DNA of 35,433 bases, taken from assembly GCA_050742975.1 (NCBI GenBank), contig JBOGDQ010000032.1:1-35433 (forward strand). Reading direction: 5' to 3'. Positions 15,786 to 23,819 of this stretch are shown here, piece after piece. Position numbers and translations under genes: made by a program. The notes below the pieces were generated by a model. That model was not told the origin of the DNA and ran no database searches. It worked only from the letters and a program-made list of their open reading frames with translations. Numbering within the stretch: the stretch's first letter is position 1; each line of letters starts with the position of its first letter. This stretch comes from JBDTGE01 sp050742975. Lineage in GTDB: Bacteria; Actinomycetota; Actinomycetes; Mycobacteriales; Jatrophihabitantaceae.

Positions 15786-16592
15786 ATGACCGGAGCAACC
15801 GCACTCACGCTAAGGCCGCGGGCGCTGGCGGCCATCGTGACGGTGACGATCGTCGGCGTCGGCGCGTTCGTCTGGCCGCTGCTGCTCGGCTTCGGCTCGT
15901 CCGACGCCGCGCATGCCCAGGACGCCCCGTGGATCTTCCTGCTGATGCTGCCGCTGCTGCTGTTGGTCGTCGCCGCCGAGATCGCCGATGGCGGGATGGA
16001 CGCGAAGGCGGTCGCGCTGCTCGGCGTGCTGGCCGGAATCTGCGCGGTCCTGCGCCCGGTGACCGGCGGGGTGAGCGGCGTCCAGCTGATGTTCTTCCTG
16101 CTGGTGCCGGCCGGACGCGTGCTGGGGCCGGGCTTCGGCTTCGTGCTCGGCAACGTGGCCATGTTCGCGTCCGCCGCGCTGACCGGCGGCGGGGGGCCCT
16201 GGCTGCCGTTCCAGATGCTGGCCGCCGGCTGGATCGGCATGTTCGCCGGGGTCCTGCCGCGCGCGCGCGGGCGGGCCGAGCTCGTCCTGCTCGCGGCGTA
16301 CGGGATGCTCGCGAGCATCGGCTACGGCTTCGTGCTCAACCTCTGGTTCTGGCCGTTCGGCACCTCGAACGTCGGCTCCGGCGCAGCGGTGTCGTTCGTG
16401 CCCGGCGCACCGCTCGCGGAGAACCTGCGCCGGTGGCTGTCCTACAGCCTGTCGACGAGCCTCGGCTTCGACATCCCCCGCGGTGTGGTGACCGCGCTCG
16501 CCCTGCTGCTGGTGGGACGTCCGGTGCTGCTGGCCCTGCGTCGGGCGGCGCGGCGCGCGGCGTTCGACGCGCCGGTGCAGTTCGCTCCGTAA
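15786..16592 (+). CDS. ECF transporter S component (substrate-binding membrane subunit)
   Basis: 268 residues, ATG at 15786 with GAGGGA five bases upstream; the frame is open earlier, but that sequence is repeat-derived. About six membrane segments. Features of S components include LLGVLAGICAVLRPVTGGVSGVQLMFFLLVPAGRVLGPGFGFVLGNVAMFASAALTGG and WLPFQMLAAGWIGMFAG, with small residues for packing on EcfT. The C-terminus is basic (RRAARRAAF). In a B12-riboswitch run, the expected substrate is cobalamin or a corrinoid precursor; this is inference from context, because S-component sequence alone does not tell the ligand. Confidence 0.87.
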   Translation: MTGATALTLRPRALAAIVTVTIVGVGAFVWPLLLGFGSSDAAHAQDAPWIFLLMLPLLLLVVAAEIADGGMDAKAVALLGVLAGICAVLRPVTGGVSGVQLMFFLLVPAGRVLGPGFGFVLGNVAMFASAALTGGGGPWLPFQMLAAGWIGMFAGVLPRARGRAELVLLAAYGMLASIGYGFVLNLWFWPFGTSNVGSGAAVSFVPGAPLAENLRRWLSYSLSTSLGFDIPRGVVTALALLLVGRPVLLALRRAARRAAFDAPVQFAP

Positions 16593-16602
16593 TACTGGGC
16601 AC

Positions 16603-17469
16603 GTGGCCACCGCCCCCATCGACCTCGACTCGCTCGGCACCGACGTCGAGTGGCCCGATCACGAGTCCGCGACCAGCGCCCGTGAGGCGGCCGACCTCTC
16701 GCTCGGACGCGTGGCCGACATCGCCGAGTGGCTCAGCGGCGTGCAGGGTGCGTTCCCGCCCCGCCCGCCGGCCCGCGTCCGCGTTGTCGTGTTCGGCGCA
16801 AGTCCGGATTCGACTGTGGACGAGCTCGCGGCCGAGCTGGGCTGCGGCGTGCGCCCGGTCGGCGACGGCATCCCCGCCGCAGCCGACGAGGCGCTGTCGG
16901 CCGGTGCGGCGATCGCGGACGAGGAGATCGACAGCGGCACCGACCTGTTCGTCGCTGCGGACCCGGACCGCTCCATCGCCAGCGCGGTCGCGGTGTGCGT
17001 CCTGACCGACACCGAGCCGGCGAAGGTCCTCGCCCGCGGTGCTGCGGCGACCGATCCGGACCTGTGGATGGACCGCGCCGCCGCCGTCCGCGACATGCGG
17101 CGCCGCACGATCGGCTTCCGCAGGCAGCCGGACCGGCTGCTCGCCGCGCTCGAGCGGCCGATGCTCGCCGCCGCGGCCGGGTTCGTCCTGCGCTCGGCCG
17201 CACGTCGAACGCCGGTCGTGCTCGACGGGTCGGCGATCACCGCCGCGGCCCTGCTCGCGTACGAGGCGCAACCGCGTGCCGTGCGCTGGTGGTGGGCGGC
17301 CGACACCTCGTCGGACCCGGCGCACACGCTCGCCCTGACGACGATGGGGCTGCGCCCGGTCCTCGACCTCGGCCTCGGCCGGCACGACGGGACGGCGGGG
17401 CTGCTCGCGCTGCCGGTGCTGCGTACGGCCGGCCGACTCGTGCAGGAGGACGCGGGCAATGCCACCTGA
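16603..17469 (+). CDS. CobT-like protein (nicotinate-nucleotide:dimethylbenzimidazole phosphoribosyltransferase family) lacking catalytic motifs
   Basis: 288 residues against about 350 in active CobT. The C-terminal half is clearly of the family: PVVLDGSAITAAALLAY (205-220), a DTSSDPAHTLAL segment (234-245) and RPVLDLGLG-RHDGTAGLLALPVLRTA (251-276). In CobT enzymes the last motif reads G-E-G-T/S-G, whose Glu (Glu317 in Salmonella) is the catalytic base; here it is Asp262 in HDG. The family's GEMGIGNTT motif is replaced by a VAADPDRSIAS segment (117-127). Catalysis is therefore doubtful. It may bind a lower-ligand base or corrinoid instead. GTG start 10 bases after the S component; the end overlaps the next gene by 11 bases. 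Confidence 0.8.
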   Translation: MATAPIDLDSLGTDVEWPDHESATSAREAADLSLGRVADIAEWLSGVQGAFPPRPPARVRVVVFGASPDSTVDELAAELGCGVRPVGDGIPAAADEALSAGAAIADEEIDSGTDLFVAADPDRSIASAVAVCVLTDTEPAKVLARGAAATDPDLWMDRAAAVRDMRRRTIGFRRQPDRLLAALERPMLAAAAGFVLRSAARRTPVVLDGSAITAAALLAYEAQPRAVRWWWAADTSSDPAHTLALTTMGLRPVLDLGLGRHDGTAGLLALPVLRTAGRLVQEDAGNAT

Positions 17470-18607
17470 CGAGCGTCCGAGCGCGGCCGAGGCGGTCAGC
17501 TGGCAGGTCCGCGTCGCCGCCGCGTGGACCTGGCGGATCCTGCTGCTCGCGCTGGGCGTGTACATCCTGGCCCGGATCTTCAATCGCATCGAGCTGGTCG
17601 CGGTGTCGTTCGTGCTCGCGCTGTTCCTGACGGCGATCCTGCACCCGCTCGAGCGGCTGATCCACAGCGCGCTGCCCCGACCCAGGTCGGTCTCCGCCGC
17701 CCTGTCGCTGCTCGTCGGCGTCGCCGCGCTCTGCGGCATCGGCTGGTTCGTGGTCTGGCAGATCAGCGACCACTCGGCCGAGCTGGGTGATCAGGTCACC
17801 TCGTTCGTGGACCGGGCACGGAACTGGCTGCAGACCGGGCCGCTGCACCTGAAGTCGTCCGACCTGGACACGCTGGCGAACAACATCACCAACGCGGTCA
17901 AGGACCATCAGAGTCAGCTGATCTCGGGCGCGATCCAGACCGTCCGGACGGTGGTCGAGGCGCTCGCCGCGTTCCTGCTGATCCTGCTGTCGACGTTCTT
18001 CCTGCTGCGCGACGGCGATCAGGTGTGGGGCTGGGTCGTCCGGCTGTTCCCGCGAGCCGCGCACGAGCGCATCGACCACGCCGGACGGATCGGGTGGCGC
18101 ACGTTCGGCGGGTACATGCGCGGTCAGTTGCTGATCGCCCTGTTCCACGGCGTGACCGTCACCATCGTGCTGCTGGTCGTCCGGGTGCCGCTCGCTGCCG
18201 CGCTCGGCGTGCTGATCTTCCTCGGCTCGTTCATCCCGCTCGTCGGCCTGACCGTCGCGGGCGCGCTGTGCACCGCGGTCGCCCTGCTCGAACACGGCCC
18301 GGGCGCGGCGATCGTGGTGGCGGTCGCGATCATCCTGCTGGTGCAGATCGAGGGCCACGTGCTTCAGCCGTTCATCATGAGCCGCAGCGTCGAGGTGCAT
18401 CCGCTGGCGATCGCGCTGACCGTGATCACCGGGACGACGCTGGCCGGGATACCCGGGGCGCTGCTGTCCGTCCCGTTCGTCGCGTTCCTCAACTCGACGG
18501 TGCGCGCGCTGCGGGACCCGGTCGACGAGCAGCTCGCGACCGGCCCGGAAGGGTCGACGGACGAGCAACCCGCCGCGCAGCCGCCGGTCGGCGAGCCGCC
18601 CGCCTAG
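17459..18607 (+). CDS. AI-2E transporter family (PerM-like) membrane protein
   Basis: 382 residues, ATG at 17459 inside the end of the CobT-like gene, hence coupled. The family layout is present: early membrane segments, a soluble outer region of about 90 residues (HSAELGDQVTSFVDRARNWLQ), then the conserved C-terminal membrane core with GWRTFGGYMRGQLLIALFHG, FLGSFIPLVGLTVAG and EGHVLQPFIMSRSVEVHPLAIAL. Members have been linked to autoinducer-2 export or to Na+/H+ exchange; most substrates are unknown. Its place at the end of a B12-controlled run is unexpected. The final four bases overlap the convergent zinc-ribbon gene. Confidence 0.9.
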   Translation: MPPDERPSAAEAVSWQVRVAAAWTWRILLLALGVYILARIFNRIELVAVSFVLALFLTAILHPLERLIHSALPRPRSVSAALSLLVGVAALCGIGWFVVWQISDHSAELGDQVTSFVDRARNWLQTGPLHLKSSDLDTLANNITNAVKDHQSQLISGAIQTVRTVVEALAAFLLILLSTFFLLRDGDQVWGWVVRLFPRAAHERIDHAGRIGWRTFGGYMRGQLLIALFHGVTVTIVLLVVRVPLAAALGVLIFLGSFIPLVGLTVAGALCTAVALLEHGPGAAIVVAVAIILLVQIEGHVLQPFIMSRSVEVHPLAIALTVITGTTLAGIPGALLSVPFVAFLNSTVRALRDPVDEQLATGPEGSTDEQPAAQPPVGEPPA

Positions 18608-19149
18608 CCGGTTGCGCGGTGCCGTCCCACGCCGCTGCGGTGCTCGCGCTTCGGGTACACGAGCGTGACGTCGATGTAGTCCCACCGGTCGGTCCACGCG
18701 TCCGGGTTGGCGTTGCGCAGCTCGCGCAGGGTGCGGCGTTCCTCGTCGTAGCTGCGGATCAGCCGTGCCACCTTGGGATCGGCCAGCAGCTGCACGACGC
18801 GGCAGCCGCGAGCCCCGCACACGCACCGCTTGCCGCGGTAGTGGTGCTCGTCGTCGATCCTCGACAGGACCTTCACCAGCAACTCGCGGCTGCTGTAGGC
18901 GGCCTTCATCCTGTCCCGGAAGTGGTCGCGCTCGCTGCGCGCCAGGATCGTGTCGTCCTGCGCATCGACCAGCGCGTGCTTGCACATCGCCGCGTGATCG
19001 GCCTCGCGGCGGGCGTACTCCTCGACGCTGTCGCCGCGGTGGGTGGCGCAGCGGACGCAGATCGCCCAGGGCCGGACGTCGGTGTCGTCGGCCGCCGCAT
19101 TCTGGTCCAGACCGCAGCACGCGCAGTGGATGAGGCGAGAGCCGTGCAT
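18604..19149 (-). CDS. Cys-rich (zinc-ribbon-like) protein, unknown function
   Basis: 181 residues from the ATG at 19149, with AGGAG about ten bases upstream; the open frame extends to 19269, but that part is Arg/Pro-rich and unsupported. Two CxxC pairs near the N-terminus (HCACCG and ICVRCATH) look like a zinc ribbon, and a second Cys group follows (KRCVCGARGC). Between them is a charged helical stretch (SERDHFRDRMKAAY). The C-terminus ends with WDYIDVTLVYPKREHR. Likely soluble and cytoplasmic. I do not recognise a named family. Confidence 0.7.
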   Translation of the reverse strand: MHGSRLIHCACCGLDQNAAADDTDVRPWAICVRCATHRGDSVEEYARREADHAAMCKHALVDAQDDTILARSERDHFRDRMKAAYSSRELLVKVLSRIDDEHHYRGKRCVCGARGCRVVQLLADPKVARLIRSYDEERRTLRELRNANPDAWTDRWDYIDVTLVYPKREHRSGVGRHRATG

Positions 19150-19320
19150 GCGACGCGCTCCTGTTCCGCGCGCCGGCCCTGGATCCCCGCGACCTGTTCG
19201 TCGGCGCCTGGCCAGAGTCTGGCATGCCGGACGCCCAACCGAGGGGAACGACGAGAGCGGCACGAGCATCGGAGCGCCCGAACGCTTCGACTCGTCCCAA
19301 ACGTCACGAATGCCGAGCGG

Positions 19321-19641
19321 TCACCGCCCGCCCACGAACGCCAGCGCCTCGTGCGCGAGCGCGGACCAGTCCTGTTCGGACGCCGGATCGAGCGCGAGCC
19401 ACTCCTTCATCGGCGTGCCCTTGTTGGCGTCGAAGTGGCCGCCCTCGCCTGCAGTGACCAGCTCGCTCACCCGCTCACGTGGCAGCTTCACCACCAGCCG
19501 GTCACGCACGCACATCGCGAAGATCTTGCCGTGCACGCGCAGCGCGCTGCGCCCGAAACCGGTGCCGCCCGACGGCGGTGTCACGCCGTCCGCTGCCGTC
19601 AGCTCGTCGACCAACCGCTCGAACCTCTCCTCAACCGTCAT
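19321..19641 (-). CDS. TfoX/Sxy N-terminal domain protein
   Basis: 106 residues from the ATG at 19641, with GAGGAGG about eight bases upstream. The TfoX_N pattern is clear: FERLVDELTAADGVTPPSGGTGFGRSALRVHGKIFAMCVRDRLVVKLP, ending with WLALDPASEQDWSALAHEALAFV. Stand-alone copies of this domain occur widely in actinobacteria; the link to competence known for Sxy in gamma-proteobacteria does not carry over. It lies 92 bases downstream of the FUSC gene stop on the same strand. Confidence 0.8.
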   Translation of the reverse strand: MTVEERFERLVDELTAADGVTPPSGGTGFGRSALRVHGKIFAMCVRDRLVVKLPRERVSELVTAGEGGHFDANKGTPMKEWLALDPASEQDWSALAHEALAFVGGR

Positions 19642-19733
19642 GCGCAGCACCTCCTCGCCGCCGGCCAGACCGTAACTGGACGGTCCGACATGCAGGTGAT
19701 GGCCCGTAGGTGGACCCGCGAGCCGTTCCACCG

Positions 19734-21983
19734 CTAGCGTCGCCACCAGGATCGGGCGCGCACGGCCGCGACCTGGCCTGCGGGCAGCAGCAGATCGTCC
19801 CGGAGCCGGTCGACGTCGCCGAGGTACTGACCCGACCACAGCAACTGCTCCGCCCGGGTGGCGCGATCGCGATCATCGCAACGGTCGATCGCGGGCAGCA
19901 CGACCTCGAGGAACGACTGGCGATCGGCCGCATCGTCCGCCGGCGGCACCGCGGGCCCGCTTCCGTCGAGCCCGTCGGCGAGCGCGGAGTACCACGACGT
20001 CACCTGCTCGCCGCGCTTCTCGAGCAGGGCGAGCGGGGCGTCCAGGCCGGAGTCGGGCACGGCAACCTGCCGATCCGGCGCGTCCTGCCGCAGCCGCGCG
20101 ATCGCCGTCCCCGCGAGCTGCAACCGCGATGCCCCGTTGGCCAGGGTGGTGACGCTCTGCAACGGGACGTGCTTGGTGCCCCGCTCGGCGAGGTACTGGC
20201 GCAGCGCGTCGTCGAGCCGGTCGCCCGCAGCCAGCGCCACCTCACCGCTGCCGGCGGGCTGGGCGCGACGCCCGAGGAGATCGTCGATCGACTGCCGCAG
20301 GTACTCGGCCGACGCCCGGTACGCGTCGGCGTAGGCCGCGCCGAGCGCAGCGCCGGCCCCGCGTGGCCAGAACAGGGAGCCGGCGACCAGGCTCGCAGCA
20401 CAGCCGAGCGCCACGTCCTCGACGCGCAGCACGCCGACCCGCCACCCGGCCGGCGCGATGATGTTGAACAGGATGATCGTGAAGACCGTGAACGCCGCCT
20501 GGCCGGCAACGAACGAGATCACCGCTGGCGCCGACGCCGCGACCAGGATCACCAGCGGCAGCAGCGCCCAGAGCAGCGCATGATCGGTACCCAGTAGGCC
20601 GACCACCACGGCTCCGATCGCGAATCCGGCGACCGTCCCGGCAAGCGCCCGCGCCACCGTCGCTCCGGTCGAGAGCGCGTTGGACCGCAGGACCGACAGC
20701 GCGCCGAGCCCGATCCAGAATGCGTTCTGAGCGTCGACGAGCCGGGACAGCAACACAGCCAGCGCGAGCCCGATAGCGCCGCGGACGCTGTTATGCAGCC
20801 ACACCGAGTGGCGGTCGAGGTGTCCGGTCGCGACGCGCTGCGCCACCGCGACCGCGCCGAACTCGTCCACGACCGGGCGGCGCCCCGTGAGACGGGCGAA
20901 CCACGACCGCGAGTCCGCAGCCGCGATGGCCGAGACGGTGCCGCCGACGAGCGCGACCGCGTAGCCGAGCTCATGCGCGGCGTAGAGCGGGCGCTCGAAC
21001 TCGCCGGCGCGATCACTCCCGGCCGACGTGCTCGACTGCAGCCCGGCAAGTGCGCCGGCCGCCACCGTCTCTCGCGCGGCGGCCAGTTCGGCCAGGCAGG
21101 CGCCGAGGTCGTCGCAGGTCTGCCGACTCGGTCCGCCGCCGTCGTGTGTGAGCAGCTCGCCGCACGTGGCCAGCACGCGCGCCGCTGACGCGCGCAGCCG
21201 GCGACCGTGCTCGGGCCAGCCCTCGGGCGCATCCGCGCACGCGTTCACCACGATCGTGGTCAGCCACTCGAGCTCATCCACCAGGCGGATCAGGAGTCGG
21301 GAGCCGGTGCTCAGCGCGGCCACCCGCGTGGCGGCGGTCCGGTACGCCTCCCGCAGCTGCATGCTCGCGCGCCGCATCGCGACCAGCGAGTCGCCCGTGC
21401 CCGGCGGTGGCTGCTCGAGGTGCAGCATCGCGGCCAGCGAGCGGCACAGCACGGCCGTCTTGAGCCGCAGTACGTCGCGGTCGACGGGCGGCCATACGAG
21501 CACGGCGACCGGCACCGATACCGCCCAGCCGATGCCCCAGCCGGCCAGCCGATCGGGCAGCACCGCGGTGCCACCAGGCAGCATCACCGCGAGGATGAAG
21601 GACAACAGCGCGGCCTGCGTCCCTCCGTTGATCACCGAGCTGACCACGCCGGTGAACAGGACTGCGAACGCCACCGCAGCCATCGCGGTGACGGCCAGCC
21701 AGGACGGTGACGAGACGAGCGTCCCGAGCGAGATCAGCACGACTCCGGCGCCGCCCAGGACGGCGAACGCACCGAGCCGGGCCGGTCGCGGACCCGGAAA
21801 GTTCACGAACAGCAGCAGTGCGAACGAGCCGAACGCGGCGAACGTCGCGACCTGCGCGTTAGCGATGAGCTGCGAGCCGATCGCGAAGTTGACCGGCACC
21901 ACGACGGCCGCACGGGCCGCCCGCCGCAAGGCGTACCACTGCGGGTCACGCGCGCGAACTCCGCGCCACAGGGCAGGCAGCAC
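19734..21983 (-). CDS. FUSC-family membrane protein (aromatic acid exporter-like)
   Basis: 749 residues from the GTG at 21983, whose first base is the last base of the preceding stop (TAGTG). Two membrane blocks: an N-terminal one (about 18-180, with PVNFAIGSQLIANAQVATFAAFGSFALL), a soluble helical part, and a second block (about 405-560, with VRGAIGLALAVLLSRLVDAQNAFWIGLGALSVLRSNALSTGATVARALAGTVAGF), which carries the FUSC signature. A C-terminal soluble helical region follows. Relatives export aromatic carboxylic acids or polyamines; the substrate here is unknown. It is translationally coupled to the UBP zinc finger gene. Confidence 0.88.
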   Translation of the reverse strand: MLPALWRGVRARDPQWYALRRAARAAVVVPVNFAIGSQLIANAQVATFAAFGSFALLLFVNFPGPRPARLGAFAVLGGAGVVLISLGTLVSSPSWLAVTAMAAVAFAVLFTGVVSSVINGGTQAALLSFILAVMLPGGTAVLPDRLAGWGIGWAVSVPVAVLVWPPVDRDVLRLKTAVLCRSLAAMLHLEQPPPGTGDSLVAMRRASMQLREAYRTAATRVAALSTGSRLLIRLVDELEWLTTIVVNACADAPEGWPEHGRRLRASAARVLATCGELLTHDGGGPSRQTCDDLGACLAELAAARETVAAGALAGLQSSTSAGSDRAGEFERPLYAAHELGYAVALVGGTVSAIAAADSRSWFARLTGRRPVVDEFGAVAVAQRVATGHLDRHSVWLHNSVRGAIGLALAVLLSRLVDAQNAFWIGLGALSVLRSNALSTGATVARALAGTVAGFAIGAVVVGLLGTDHALLWALLPLVILVAASAPAVISFVAGQAAFTVFTIILFNIIAPAGWRVGVLRVEDVALGCAASLVAGSLFWPRGAGAALGAAYADAYRASAEYLRQSIDDLLGRRAQPAGSGEVALAAGDRLDDALRQYLAERGTKHVPLQSVTTLANGASRLQLAGTAIARLRQDAPDRQVAVPDSGLDAPLALLEKRGEQVTSWYSALADGLDGSGPAVPPADDAADRQSFLEVVLPAIDRCDDRDRATRAEQLLWSGQYLGDVDRLRDDLLLPAGQVAAVRARSWWRR

Positions 21984-22321
21984 TAGTGGACCTGGCTGCG
22001 CCAGTCGCCCGGTACGCGACCCGACGGCCCCGGGACGGCCTGCTCGGGCGGGTGGTGCTGCGGATCGGCGAGCACGGGGCCGTCGTAATAGTCCTCGGCC
22101 ACGTAGTCCCAGAACCAGCTCTCCCCCGGCTCGAAGCTCTGTACCAGGCGGTGGCCCGTCGCGGCCGCGTGCGCGCTGGCGTGCTGCGCGGGCGAGGAGT
22201 CGCAGCACCCTACGTGCCCGCACTGCGCGCAGCGGCGCAGGTGCACCCACCAGCCGCCAGCGGCGTCGCACTCCACGCAGCCGGTGCCGCTGGGCTCGAC
22301 GGACGGATCGATCCCGTTCAC
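21983..22321 (-). CDS. UBP-type zinc finger protein
   Basis: 112 residues, almost only the domain. Zinc ligands follow the UBP order: CVECDAAGGWWVHLRRCAQCGHVGCCDSSPAQHASAHAAATGHRLVQSFEPGESWFWDY, giving C-x2-C, C-x2-C, C and several His. In eukaryotes this fold binds the free C-terminus of ubiquitin; in bacteria it is found as a small protein, often beside redox or signalling genes, with unknown partner. It follows the cNMP-binding kinase by 61 bases, so it may share its transcript, and is coupled to the FUSC gene. Confidence 0.9.
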   Translation of the reverse strand: MNGIDPSVEPSGTGCVECDAAGGWWVHLRRCAQCGHVGCCDSSPAQHASAHAAATGHRLVQSFEPGESWFWDYVAEDYYDGPVLADPQHHPPEQAVPGPSGRVPGDWRSQVH

Positions 22322-22382
22322 TCGCCTACCTCGCTTCGGTCAGCCTGGCCCGCGAAGCGGCAGTGAGCGTTTGACTCCGGTT

Positions 22383-23819
22383 TCATTGCGCCTCGTCCTC
22401 GCCGGCCCGCAGGGGCAGCCGGACGAGGAAGCGCGTGTCGCCCGGCACCGACCGCACCGACAGGTCGCCGTGGTGCTTGGTGACGACGATCCGCCACGAG
22501 ATGTCCAGTCCCAGGCCGGTGCCCTCACCCACCGGCTTGGTGGTGAAGAACGGCTCGAAGATGCGCGAGACGATCGAGTCGGGAATGCCCGGCCCGGTGT
22601 CGCCGATCTCGACCAGCACCGAATCGTCGACGCGGCTGGTCCGCAACGTCAGCGTGCCGTGACCGCCCATCGCCTGCAGGGCGTTGTCGATCAGGTTCGT
22701 CCACACCTGGTTCAGCTCGGCGCCGTACACCGGAACGTCCGGCAACGACCGGTCGTAGTCCTTGACGACCTCCACCTCGTCGCCGATCTTGCGGCTGAGC
22801 ATGATCAGCGTGCTGTCCAGCAGCTCGTGCACGTCGAGCACCTGGTGCGGGGAGCGGTCCATCTGCGAGTACTGCTTGGCGGCCGCGACGAGCGTGGAGA
22901 TCCGGGCCGTCGAGTCCTCGATCTCGTTCATCAGCAGCTCGGTCTCCAGCGTGTAGTTCAGCCAGCGGACCGCGCCCTCCAGCACGCCGTCATCGACGAT
23001 GGCCACCACCTGGTCGAGCCAGCCGACGTCGATGCCCGCCTGGACGAACGTAGGCGCGAGCTCGTACCCGCCGTCGACGCCATGATCACCGAACCAGTCG
23101 GCCAGCTCGTCCTCGCGGTCGGACGCGTCCAGCGGCGAGAGTTCCGGCGCCTTCGCGACCTGCTCGACCGCGCGCTCCTGCAGGCCGATCAGCGTCTCCA
23201 GGGCGCTGCGGTCCCACGCGCCGCCGGCGATGAGTGCCAGCTTGTGCCGCATGCCGGCGACCCGGTCGCGCAACGACGAGGTCGCGCGCACCGCGGCGGC
23301 GGCCGGGTTGTTCAGCTCGTGGGTCAGCCCTGCGGACAGCGAGCCGAGCGCGAGCAGTCGCTCGCGCTCGCCGATGACTCGCTGGGTGTTCTTGTTGCCG
23401 TAGAAGACGCCCTCCAACAGGTGCAAGGCCATCGGGAACCACTGCTGCATCACCGTCGTGAAGTCGGCGGCACTGAGCGTGTAGAAGCGGACCGTGGTGA
23501 GCGCGCGCATCGATGCGGAGTAGTTGCTCGTCGCCCCGTCGGGCAGGAACGCCGACCATGCGCCGGCGTAGGCACCCCGCTGGTCCGTGCGCGTCGTCTC
23601 GACGTCGTCGTTACCGACTTGTCGGGACAGCGCAATCGTCCCGTCCAGCAGCACGAAGAAGCAGGTGGCGGGGTCTCCCTCACGGATGACGAGGCCGGGC
23701 TCATGGAGCTCGACGTGCCCGTGCTCGCACAGCCAGCCGAGCTGCTCGTCGGTCAGCTCCTCGAACAGGAACAGGGTCCGCAGCTCGTCGATGTCACACA
23801 CCAGTTGTTCAGCCATCAC
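22383..23819 (-). CDS. Histidine kinase with N-terminal cyclic-nucleotide-binding domain
   Basis: 478 residues. Residues about 10-125 form a CRP-like domain (VIREGDPATCFFVLLDGTIALSRQ). The phosphoacceptor helix has LSAGLTHELNNP with His167, and the ATPase shows NLIDNALQAM, GDTGPGIPDSIVSRIFEPFFTTK and GTGLGLDISWRIV. The region between (about 200-330) is helical and may be an additional sensor. No membrane segment is seen, so it is probably a soluble kinase. GTG at 23819 overlaps the stop of the upstream gene; an ATG at 23816 is equally possible. It is paired with the receiver-flavoprotein fusion at 23816-25507, its likely phosphotransfer target. Confidence 0.92.
   Translation of the reverse strand: MMAEQLVCDIDELRTLFLFEELTDEQLGWLCEHGHVELHEPGLVIREGDPATCFFVLLDGTIALSRQVGNDDVETTRTDQRGAYAGAWSAFLPDGATSNYSASMRALTTVRFYTLSAADFTTVMQQWFPMALHLLEGVFYGNKNTQRVIGERERLLALGSLSAGLTHELNNPAAAAVRATSSLRDRVAGMRHKLALIAGGAWDRSALETLIGLQERAVEQVAKAPELSPLDASDREDELADWFGDHGVDGGYELAPTFVQAGIDVGWLDQVVAIVDDGVLEGAVRWLNYTLETELLMNEIEDSTARISTLVAAAKQYSQMDRSPHQVLDVHELLDSTLIMLSRKIGDEVEVVKDYDRSLPDVPVYGAELNQVWTNLIDNALQAMGGHGTLTLRTSRVDDSVLVEIGDTGPGIPDSIVSRIFEPFFTTKPVGEGTGLGLDISWRIVVTKHHGDLSVRSVPGDTRFLVRLPLRAGEDEAQ

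Noticed and set aside
17237..19300. A 687-codon open frame on the minus strand across the CobT-like, AI-2E and zinc-ribbon genes
   Set aside because: Arg/Ala/Asp-rich low-complexity text without any domain; a shadow of the GC-biased genes on the other strand or frame.
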